In this document: piece after piece, positions 22,561-34,000 of the stretch
Numbering within the stretch: position 1 is the stretch's first letter
Layout of the letters: the number at the start of each line of letters is the position of its first letter
Source: Bombyx mori
Taxonomy: Eukaryota; Arthropoda; Insecta; Lepidoptera; Bombycidae
Length of the DNA stretch: 64,000 nt
NCBI RefSeq assembly: GCF_030269925.1
Contig: NC_085121.1
Location: 5,969,501-6,033,500 of the forward strand
Direction of reading: 5' to 3'
Translations under genes and position numbers: made by a program
Notes under the pieces: generated by a model
The model's input: only the letters and a program-made list of their open reading frames with translations
The model's database searches: none
Told to the model about the DNA's origin: nothing

Positions 22561-23224
22561 CTCCTTTATCTCCACTCACAAACGACAACATAACATAACA
22601 AATAACCTCAGATAGCTTTATTCAACACTCGAACTCAAATATAACTTTTCATTTCCATAACAACCTTTCATTATCTTAATATCTTTCACTTATTAAATTT
22701 TCTCACTTTCTTTTACTTATTAAGCATTCAATCATTTAATATAAAAACTAAAACCAAAATAATAAAGTAATATTCCTAACATCTATTATACAAAACCAAC
22801 AATAAACAAAACTATAAAAGAGACTCAAAAGGATATTAAAAAACGACTGTAAATATGTTTGTATCAAATAATGTGTACTTTTTCCACGGCTAGACTATCT
22901 ATTTTATTTATAGTATTATTAATAAACAATTATATTTTTTTTTTTTTTTTTTAATCACCCCCTTAATTGTTTATGTCGGTGGAAAGAGAGCACCCCCTTA
23001 ATTTTTGAATTATCCTTGTCTCTTTTTAGTTATATAAACTGTTGTATATAGCATTTAAATTTCCCTATCAATCTTATAAACTAACCCATTTCTCCCAAAA
23101 CACAAGTTCACTTTTTTTTTAAAAATGTCTCAAAGTCACTTAAAGTCTCAAAGTTTTCCATGACCAGATTTTCATTTGTTAATCTGCCATCATTTGTTCC
23201 ATTTTCATTTCATTCTCTATTATT

Positions 23225-23495
23225 TCGCCTTTCAACAACATCTTCTCGAACTATACGCCATTTCTACTTTATTACACTCCATTAGTATTATTTCCTCTAA
23301 TATCACCTTCTCGAACTCCACTAACTCTCCATTTCTTCCTATTTCACCTTCTCGAACTTCATTACCTCCATTACTACTATTTCCTCTAAAATCACCTTCT
23401 CGAACTCCATTAACTCCATTTCTTCCTCTATCACCTTCTCGAACTTCATTAACTCCATATCTTCCTCTAGCACCTTCTCGAACTTTGTCGACTTC
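23225..23495. repeat. Second minisatellite in the LTR element (~39-bp unit)
   Basis: Imperfect repeats of CACCTTCTCGAACTCCATTA followed by ACTCCATTTCTTCCTCT. The CCTTCTCGA core is shared with the 22-kb array, so both arrays probably have one origin. The plus-strand ORF at 23176-23589 is a by-product of the repeat. Confidence 0.8.
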
Positions 23496-23750
23496 GTCTT
23501 CACGATTATTTTTTATTTGTTGTTCTCCCTTCTATTACCTTATCTCATACTCTTATAATTCTGTTTGGTATTTCAGCCAAATATTATAACATTTTCTGTT
23601 TTTTTTAATGGTTTTATTTTCATTAAATTCATTTCATATTGGTTGCTAAGAAAAATTTTTACAAACAGTTTCGTTTCCATGGTGAAGTTGTAGGCGTAGG
23701 TGATGTTTTAATCAGCAAACTATAATAAATATTACCTTATAAATTCTGGT

Positions 23751-23764
23751 CTGGGCCCATAACC
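23751..23764 (-). other. Primer binding site matching half initiator tRNA-Met
   Basis: On the minus strand GGTTATGGGCCCAG directly follows the LTR end CCAACA. It is complementary to the anticodon stem-loop CUGGGCCCAUAACC of eukaryotic initiator tRNA, the known copia primer. Confidence 0.88.
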
Positions 23765-24074
23765 TGTTGGATGGTTACATTTGAGGGGATTGGGTCTTTA
23801 GGTGATGAGGGGCTATTTAAAAACACAACTGCTTCATTATAATTATATTGCAGATTGCTTGAACACTTTTACACCATTATACAATTATTATCTTTATATT
23901 TTTTATATAACTATTACATGTTTGTCTTGCCGTGTCTAGATGAGAAGTCACTGACATTTTCTTACGAGAATACAATGATCTGTTTTTTAAAACATTTAAA
24001 ATAATTCCAATATTCGAAATCTAATCAAGTGTCAAGTGTTGCCTGCCATTACATTTAATATACAAACTCCAACA
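23765..24074 (-). repeat. 5' LTR (minus-strand orientation)
   Basis: A 310-bp terminal repeat, one visible difference from the other LTR. In the minus orientation it adjoins the primer site. Confidence 0.92.
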
Positions 24075-24169
24075 TGGACAATCCGCAAACTTTGAGAGGA
24101 GACCGCGAGCCAAAGGATGGCATTTAGATCCTACCCACTAAATTATATTGTATACATACTGAGTGCATT

Positions 24170-24365
24170 TTTTCCCTACCTAATTGTTGGGAGTCTAAGG
24201 GGCTATTCCAACTACGAGCGGACCGGTAGGTGGACTCACGGGTTCAACCTGAGAGAATTCCTAATACTAGCCCTAGCATGAGCAGTCCTTCGCTGAATCT
24301 ACCACCGGATCGAAGCCGCGATTCATTGAGAAAATTCGGCGAGAAACTTAGTGGGTTGTGTCTAT
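24170..24365 (-). mobile_element. Degenerate SINE-like repeat, family B
   Basis: Reverse-complement family blocks such as GAATCTACCACCGGATCG and GCGAGAAACTTAGTGGG are present with many changes, so this is an old copy. Confidence 0.6.
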
Positions 24366-24369
24366 TGGC

Positions 24370-25041
24370 TAGTTCACACGTGGAATGTAATGTTTGGACT
24401 ATATTTTTGTAGGTGTGTATGTTAAGTGACGCCCCTAGCAAACTTGAGTGCCGTGCCTGGTATTTTTAGTTTGTTTGCGGTTGTTGGAAGTTCGTGATGC
24501 TGTCCACATGTACTTGTCAATGATGCACTGCATTTGAATTTATATTGTGTTCTTTTACTTTTGATGTGCGCTGTCATTATGAAAATTATTTTTCTAATAT
24601 ACAAGTGAACACAATGTTTTCAAGTATTATTTAAATTTTAATTAATTGTTATAGCCACGGAGCTAGTCCACTTTATCAGCAGTAACAAGTCACACTTAAC
24701 ACGATGAAAAAAGACAATGTTTGTTCTCTCTGCGTTCCTGAAGCATTCATGCAATTATATATAAACAAACTATGTATTTCACTTTTCCTCCACATCACTT
24801 TTCATCCAACAGACATGAATTGGCGACAAAATAATTAGGTGTATAGACTATATTTCCTTTGCCTATCCAAAGGACTACACTAAAAAAGTCTGATAATTTT
24901 GTTATGTTTTGATGGTTTTGGTACATTTCATGAAATGGACAACCTAGAATAAATACTTACCGTTCATATTTTTAAATTAAATTTTACAAGAATCTATAGT
25001 TGTATGTTCATGGTTTATAGTTTAATTTAGTTATAGTTTCA
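24370..25041 (+). promoter_or_regulatory. 5' flank of Nup54
   Basis: The promoter and 5' untranslated region of Nup54 should lie in this AT-rich stretch. No TATA box stands out and no other gene is seen. Confidence 0.35.
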
Positions 25042-28000
25042 ATGGCTTTTTCATTTGGTAATACCACTACTACACAAGGTTCGGTTTTTGGTGCTGCCGC
25101 CAAACGTGAGTATAATTTAGAATGTAAATGTAACACAAGAACATTTAAATATGTTCTGAAAGTTCTATAACACATATAAGGCCAGAGAATTTTACATGAA
25201 ATCATCAATGATCAAATTAATGAGCCATTAAATGAAAGATAAGGAACGCGAACTTTTTGAGTTACTGTTATTACTTCATTGTCCGCAGTAATACCTATTC
25301 TCACTTACTAGGTTTCAAATTTCCCTTAATTCTAATTTTGACCATTGGTAAGTTGTGTCACATAGTTTACGCAGGCAAGTGGATATCTTAACTGTGATTC
25401 TGATACATAATATACTTAATGTAGTGGAGCTACATAATGAAGATTATTTCATCTCCTGGTCACAAAAATGATTAAATTGATTTCTGTTTCATTGTTCACA
25501 TTTTGCAAATTGCAGGTATTCATGGCAGTCATTCCAATTTTTTAGTTTAAATTGTTTAATAACACTTTCGTACTTTAATTCCAGCGACATTTTCATTTGG
25601 TGGAACAAGTACTGCTACAACCACCAGTACTGGGTTTAATTTTGGTACTACGACAACCTCATCGGGCTTTGGCTCCTTTGGGACCAGTAGTGGTAATACT
25701 TGGCTTGACTAAGAATATAATTAATTTAAAAAAATATATTTCTGCACTATTATTACAACTACCATTACACATTTCAATTACCAAAAACTATAAAAGAAAA
25801 TCAGACAAGAGCTATTTTTATATTGACACATTCAATTTTGGTGATTTAATAATGGTGGTGTGAATAGAAAGTTTACCATTTTAAGACTTTACTATTTTTA
25901 AAATGAGTTCCGGTTACTACTTTTATTGGCTCCGGTTATCACTTAACACCAGGTGAGCCGTGAGCTTGTCCACCCATATAACCTATATAAAAATGTAGAT
26001 TCTTTCAAACTATTCTTAGTTAAAAAAGTTTCTTAGACCTAATGATTGAAAACTGTATAAATACACAGTTGTTTATAGTTCAATTAAAGTATACAACTAG
26101 TGACCCGCCCTCGCTTCGCTTCGGAAACATTAAAACACACATGAAACAAAAAAAAAAAAAAAAAATTTAAAAAAAAGTAGCCTATGTTCATCAGGGACAA
26201 TGTCGGCTTCTAATGGAAAAAGAATTTTTCAAATCGGTCCAGTAGTTTCGGAGCCTATTCGAAACAAACAAACAAACAAATCTTTCCTCTTTATAATATT
26301 AGTATAGATATATCAATTTACTAGGAAAAAATACGAGTCATTTCCAATTTGTACGAAAAATGTTTAATGTAACATACTCCAAAACAATCATAATTAAATA
26401 TGACAATTACTAAACATCCGATCAAAGTAGAATGTGGTTTTTGCTCTCGAACTTTACATGCACATGTGGTATGGATATCTTAATTTTATCGCACTTTTAA
26501 TGTATATTTTATTTCAGCGTATAAATTGTGAATAATAATTTTTTCAGTCTAATTTTATGGAGTTTCTATAGCTCAAATAACACATGAATGATATAGAAGA
26601 CACATAATTTAAAAACAATATGCGCAGATAGTCAAGGCTACAAAAGCTAACTGTTTAGCATTAAGCTAAATCGATTTGCTCGAGAACAATATGCCACTGC
26701 ATAATATTCACTGATATCAATTAGTGTAGTAATAATGTAATATCTAATGTTTCAGCAACACCTTTTGGTGGTTTGGGTAACACTGCTACTACAACAACTA
26801 CTAATTCATTGTTCGGAGGGACTGGATTTGGAGCTGCCAAACCTGCCACTGGTAATATTGATTAAATTTTACTTACATTTTTACTTTACGTTTTCAAATT
26901 TCCAATTTACCTTTGATTGATCAGATGTATTATGCGAGTAGTGTTTTTGATGCATACATTCATGTATTACAAAGTAATCACTGATACCTAAAGATTTCAT
27001 TTTAATTATTAAATTTTCTCTTTAGTTTTGTATTTTGATATTTGAAATATTGAAAAAGATATAATTCCAAATTAATTACTATTAATAATTGACAAAATTA
27101 TTTACACAATTGTTAAAGGTTTTGGAACAACTGGCTTTGGGACGAACACATTTGGGACTGGTTTATTTGGAACTGGATCCAATACATTTGCGAGTGCAGC
27201 ACCAACATTTGGTACAAACACTCTAGGTTCCAGCAATCTGAATACAGGAGCTTTCGGTACCGGAACTTTTGGCAGTGGATTTGGTACAAAACCGTCAACT
27301 GGTTTCGGTGGATTTGGTCTTGGCACTAATCAATTTGGACAACAACAGGTGTGTTTGATTCAATTACCATACAAGAAGTGAACTAGAAAAACATATATTT
27401 TTATGAAATACGTATTAATATTCAGTAGGGCTTGTATATCAGTGAAACTTTTTTTAAATAGATTTTAGTTTTCGACAGTCACACGGCAAACGATGAAACC
27501 TCGTAATTTCGCTCTGTAACTCAGACCTTTTTTACTCTGAAGTCATTCTGCAGTAACAAATGGGCGACCGAAATTGCAATAGTCAATATATTAGGGGTAA
27601 CGCATATAACAGAGCTATGAAAAATAATTGAATGTATCAGCACATGTTTGTACCATGTAGAAGCGTTTTTATTACAAAACGTTAACCTTTGTTGATACAA
27701 GCCCAAAACACGTCATTACGGATCCTCCCGATCTATTAACGGTGCTTTCAGTATCAAGCACCGGTCACCGTCCTCGTCGAAACCGTCGCTTGCGACGAAG
27801 GGCTCGACGAGCGAATTGACCCAGCCCACTGAGTTTCTCGCCGGATCTTCTCAGTGGGTTGCGTTTCCGATCCGGTGGTAGATTCTGCGAAGCACTGCTC
27901 TTGCTAGAGCCAGTGTTAGCAACACTCCGGTTTGAACCCCGTGAGCTCACCTACACATTAGAGTGAAGCTGAAATAGCCTCTCAAGGTTCAGCATAGGTA

Positions 28001-31000
28001 GGAAAAAAAAGTTTTTTTTTTATTGCTTAGATGGATGGACGATCTCACAGCCCACCTGGTGTTAAGTGGTTACTGGAGCCCATAGACATCTACAACGTAA
28101 ATGCGCCACCCACCTCGAGATATAAGTTCTAAGATCTCAGTATATGTAGTTACAACAGCTACCCCACCCTTCGAACCGAAACGCATTACTGCTTCACGAC
28201 GGAAATAGGCGGGGTGGAGGTACCTACCCGTGCGGACTCCCAAGAGGTCCTACCACCAGTGATTACGCAAATTATAATTTTGCGGGTTTGATTTTTATTA
28301 CACGATGTTATTCCTTCACCGTGGAAGTCAATCGTGAACATTTGTTGAGTACGTATTTCATTAGAAAAATTGTTACCCGCCTGCGGGACTCGGAACACCG
28401 GTGCATCGCTACATACAAATGCACCGGACGTCTTATCCTTTAGGCCACAACGACTTCAAATATATTATATCATCATTACACTAAAAACAAGTCCTTTTTA
28501 TAAATAATTCAAATGTTTTTTTTAAAAATCAATTACAATTGAATTACACTGCTTCTTAGGTTTTCGCCAATTTGACGTGACTAAACTAAGCCTTGATGAA
28601 TATGTATTTGCGAAAGCTTTCATTCCATAGCGAACCTAACGAGTCCTAATTTAGAGATTATAATCGTAACAGCAACAACAACTACAACAGCAGCAACAGC
28701 AACAGCAAGCGCCAGCGACAGCCCACGAGGCGTTAGTCGCGGCCGTGTTCAACTGCTGTGTGTTCGGCGACGAAAGGGATCAAGTTTTAGCGAAGTGGAA
28801 TTTGATTCAAGCTCAATGGGGTACAGGTATGCGTGACCAGTATAAACTTGACACTCGATGCTGATTAATAAAAATAAAATAACTACAATAAACTTATCGA
28901 GGGGTGAAAGGCTATTTGATTTAAGCGACGTTACGCTTAATACGCGACAGTTATATTTGTAATTAAAGGTGCGTTTTATTTTGGTACTAGGGACCCGCCC
29001 TCGCTTCGCTTCGGAAACATTAAATTTTATTATTGATAGTTGAGTACACGCGGTTATTGTCGTAACGCGGGTGACGCCGCGGGGCGAAGCTAGTCTAAAA
29101 AAAGTAGCCTAAGTTACTCCTTATATCATCAGCTACCTATCAGTGAAAATCTCGTCAAAATCAGTCTAGCCGTTCCAGAGATTAGCCGGAACAAACAGAC
29201 AGACAGACAGACAAAAACTGTAAAAAATGTATATTGGTGTATGTATCATATATATATATATATATATGCATGTAGTTAAAAGAGGCTATTTCAATATTAC
29301 AAACAAACACTCCAATTTTATTTATATGTATAGATTAACATCAACAGTTCGATGTTTAATTTAACCTCAATTAAGTTTACTCATTGAAATAGCCGAATAA
29401 GTTTTTTTATTATGATATTTCTCCAAATTTTAAACGTTAAATGGCTCTTCTGTAAAGTTGCAAAAATGTCGCTTAAACAAAATAACCTTTGACCCTTCGA
29501 TGTCGTGTATGGTGACATTTGACTACATACAAAGAAGGGCCGTTCGGATTATTGATAATCCCATTCTCACGGGTCGTATGTAACCTCTGCGGAGAGACCT
29601 TAGTTCCCTCTGTATTTTGTACCGTATGTTCCATGGGGAGCACTCCGAGGAATTATTTGAGATGATCCCATCATCTTGTTTTTACAATCGCAGGCGAAAG
29701 ATGAAATTAGAATTTATTGATGAACTTATAATGAAAAGTTGCTCAGAATTTCTATAAACTCGTAATATCATAGTTACATAAGATCATCGCCGCCATACTA
29801 GTTAATGCTAGACGCAGTAATTCCAGTAATGAGTTTGCTTGGTAGTAAAAAGGGCATTATGGAATCTATATATTAATACGTGAAGCAAAAACTTTGTATC
29901 CCTTTTTACGAAAATTGCGCGGACGGAGGACTATGAAATTTTCCACACTTATAGAGAATATAGAGAAGAAGTGCACATTGCTAATTTTTTTTTTAAATAA
30001 TGCATAAAAGATACATTAAATCAATAAAGCAAACATTACACACACTACATACCATGTATTTGACGCACACACGCATGCATACTATTTATTGTCAATCTTT
30101 TGTTCTTGACGTCTGTTGTCAAATTGAGATTAAAATTTTGTTTTTCTTTGTTAATATTTTTTTATAGTGTAGTCTTGGCGAATTTTGTGATTATAGAAGT
30201 ATAAAATACAATCATAATAGTGTACAAACTTACAATTCCAATTAATTATAGTCGAATTTCGACTACTGCGGGACTTCTAGTTATAACAAAATTCCTTTGG
30301 CAGTTCCTGTGGTACGTAAGATTCGAACACAGAGCAGCAAGGTTTCTCCATTTACTTAAAAATTTTCTCTTGCACATTGTTATTTGAACTATAAATTCTA
30401 TAGATATTATATTATTACTATAGACTATAATTTTTTTTTTTTTTAATTACATTAATTTGTTAAATATTGAATATTTAGATTTAAATTCAGAAACAGATTC
30501 AAACAGTCAACTTTTATAATGTATGTATGTAAGTATGATTTTTTTCTCGTTTAGGTCAAGCGTACTATAGTCGAAACCATCCGCCTTTGACGTTGACAGA
30601 GCAAAATCCGCTCTGTCGTTTTAAAGCAGTTGGCTACTCAAAGCTCTGTGAGAAGGAAGATAAGGATGGACATGTTGCTATGATTTTTAACAAAAGCGAA
30701 CAAGAAATTAAGTAAGAACTTTATTTTATTTCTGTTTAAGACAACCAGTGTTTTCGGAAATATACTATAAGTATTAAAGTTGTTCTTACGATTGCAAAAT
30801 TATATTTTTCTTTCTTTTCATTTGGGATCATAAAAACTGATGACATGAAAACTACATGAAATAAAATTATTTTGCATCTAACTTAGATTTTGATGTGACA
30901 TAATAGATTTACATACAGCCGCGGCAAATTTATTCATTCATTCAAAACTCGCATTAACAAAACCAGTTATTAAGCAACTTTTAGTAAATTTTTTGTTACT

Positions 31001-34000
31001 CATGTTTGTGGATGAGCTTATCTGGCCCACCTGGTGTAACGTAGTTACCGGATCCCATAGACACACAACATAAATGCCGTCACCCACATTGAGACATGAG
31101 TCTCAGGCTTACAGTACAACTACTGCTCATCATCATTCGAACTGAAACGCATTACTGCTTTGCAGCCGAAATAGGCAGGGTGGTAGTACCGGCCAGTGCG
31201 ATCTCACAAAACGCCCTACAAACCAATAAAGTACTCTTAAACATTATTTTAAAATGTGTCTTCTGATTCTCTAATCTAAATTTTATTTCAGGAATAACCA
31301 ACAAGGTTTAATTACATCACTACAAGGCTTACTAGGGAACAAACCGAACTTAGCTGTCAATGTTGATTCTGTCAAAGCCGTGGCAGATGACAAAAGTCAG
31401 GTATGTAAAAGTTGTACCATATTCGTGGTCTGACGGGACATCGCCTACAATATGCAGTTGAGTAGGCTGAGATTGTATGGTCACGTTAAAAAGAGGACAC
31501 CAGACTACGTCCGAAATTTGGTACTCCAGCTCAAGGTGGAAAGATGTAGTGTTGCAGGACAAGAGGGATTTTTTTATTTTTTTATTGCTTAAATGAATTG
31601 ACGAGCTCACAGCCCACCTGGTGTTAAGTGGTTACTGGAGCCCATAGACATCTACAACGTAAATGCGCCACCCACCTTGAGATATAAGCTCTAAGATCTT
31701 AGTATAAATACAACGGCTGCCCCATCCTTCAAACCGAAACGCATTACTGCTTCGCGGCAGAAATAGGCAGGGTGGTGGTACCTACCCGCGCGGACTCACA
31801 AGAGGTCCTACCACCAGTAAGAATGCAATGTTACTGACAAAGATGTGGCAATCAAAACGAAAATGAGGAGAAAAATAGGGAAAGCTGACCCCACCGCTGT
31901 GTCGGATAAATAACTAGAAAAAGACAGAGTTTATTGTCAAATTTAAATAAACTGCGATATAAATCTATATATATAAAAATGAATTGCTGTTCGTTAGTCT
32001 CGCTAAAACTCGAGAACGGCTAGACCGATTTGGCTAATTTTGGTCTTGAATTACTTGTGGAAGTCCAGAGAAGGTTTAAAAGGTATATAAATATGAAAAT
32101 GCTCGGAATTAAATAAAAATACATTTTTGTTTTTCCTTTGATGTGTCCCCCGTCGGACGGATTCCTTTTGTTTGTTTTAAGTTTATTTTATACAAAAGTT
32201 TAGGTCCTTTATTTATCGATTGAGGCACTACGAAGTCTGCGGGGTTAGTTAGTACGAAATAAAATTTGCCCCGATTTATTTTATATAACGTAGACAAAGA
32301 TCTGGATTGAAATTATGTTAAATAATTACTCTAGGTGGTAATATACGTGGTGGATAAGGCCGCGAACAATTCTCACGTTTCTGCGTCAGAGCTAGCGAAT
32401 TTCTTAAACGCCGGCAACGCTAAGAACGCCCTGAGCAGCGCCGGCTGTTCTGCCGTGAGCGCCGTCACCGCACCGACGCCGCAGATGCTGCAGCAGTACC
32501 TTCAAACTCCTCCACCAGGTATCATAAAGAAGCCATACACCTCAACACGCCGCCTTCGTCACCTCAGACTATAAGAATATTGAGCAAAAGGGAATGCTCT
32601 GAGGAATTGTTTGAGATGATTCCCCCATCTACTTTTTATCACCGCACCTTCCCGCCATCGGAGCAGAGTTCATCAATATTATCTGGAACCGCTGCGTTCA
32701 TCGACAGTGCGTTTCCAGAGGTATTTTTTGCCACGTACCATCCGGCTATGGAATAAGCTCTCCTCCACGGTGTTTCCCGAGCGCTATGACATATCCTTGT
32801 TCAAACGAGGCTTGTGGAGAGTATTAAGCGGTAGGCAGCGGCTTGGCTCTGCCCCTGGCATTGCTGAAGTCCATGGGCAACGGTAACCACTCACCATCAG
32901 GTGGGCCGTATGCTCGTCTGCCAATAAGTGTAATAAAAAAAAACTCAAGTATGCCACCTTCGTCACCTTAGACTATAAGAATATTGAGCAAACCCCACTC
33001 TCTGCACTAAAGTCTCCATTCAAAGACTCCAAATAATTTCTACTGCTAAGCAAAAGTTTCCATTTGAATGAAAGGATAGACTGTATTTGAATGCAATTGA
33101 GACCTCGACCTCATGTCTCAAACAGCACTAATTGAAATTAATTATTGACAATAGTTGGTTTCAACTCAGCATAGTGACAGGGCAATGCATTACACAGAGT
33201 TTTGCGTACCACAGTAATGATAACAATAAAATCGCTGAAGTTCTTAGAGTACATAATTGAATGAAGGGTCTCATTTAAGTATGTTGTTCTTAACATATTT
33301 CTTGGAATCTTTAATTGCTCTCGCAGCTACTCTTGCGTCGTTTTGAAGTCCTCATATGTAATGTATGTTTCAATGTGAATTAGCACGATTTTTACATTTT
33401 GTGAACTTCGTCAATGAAACTAAACAAATGTTTCTTTTTTATAACCATTCAAGTTTTTTTTTTTTTTTAATGAATTTAATTTAATTTCGTTAATATTACT
33501 AGCTATTAAATTAATTTCGTACAAAATAATCAATTTCCTTATTTTCACTATAGGCATGGATATAAGATTATGGAAACAAGCTCAAGCCGACAAACCGGAC
33601 TCTGCTAATTACATTCCAGTGCCAATTATTGGATTCTCAGAGGTAGGTCAACACAAACTATAACATCTAAAACAGATTTATATAATATACATAAATATGA
33701 TAAAACTATATCCATCAACGGGATATTCTGTAAAATCTTACAAGCATAAACAAAGTGTAATTATATTTACTGTTAAGCCATTAGTAATATTTATTGTGGG
33801 AATATTTTAGTATTGTACGTATTATGTTTAATCGAAGCAGCCTCAGTAGTCTGTTAAACATATCGGTCCTATGGAGCGGCCGTATCGGTACTTTCAATGA
33901 ACCTGTTACAATTGTACCTATTCCATTGACCTACACGACGACCTGGGCCTCTAATCAAGCCGGAAACACATGAAGTCAGCATCGGAACGGTACTTCGATA

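Larger units (their letters stand above)
21293..24079 (-). mobile_element. Complete non-autonomous LTR retrotransposon, copia-type priming
   Basis: Two 310-bp direct repeats (21298-21607 and 23765-24074) begin TGTTGGA and end TCCAACA. They differ at one position that I can see, and both are flanked by the 5-bp duplication TGGAC (21293-21297 and 24075-24079). Next to the right LTR, CTGGGCCCATAACC (23751-23764) equals the anticodon arm of initiator tRNA-Met. Read on the minus strand it is the primer site GGTTATGGGCCCAG used by Drosophila copia, which primes from a half tRNA. Next to the left LTR the minus strand reads GTTGAGGGGGTG, a polypurine tract. The element therefore points to the minus strand. 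The 2157-bp interior has no gag or pol reading frame and is largely tandem repeats. It must have moved with enzymes from another element. The near-identical LTRs mean a recent insertion. Confidence 0.92.

Noticed and set aside
23176..23589. 137-residue ORF rich in Ser/Pro/Leu
   Set aside because: It is the plus-strand reading of a minisatellite on the non-sense strand of the LTR element.
27102..27326. Pro/Val-rich minus-strand ORF
   Set aside because: Antisense of the FG-repeat exon 4 of Nup54.
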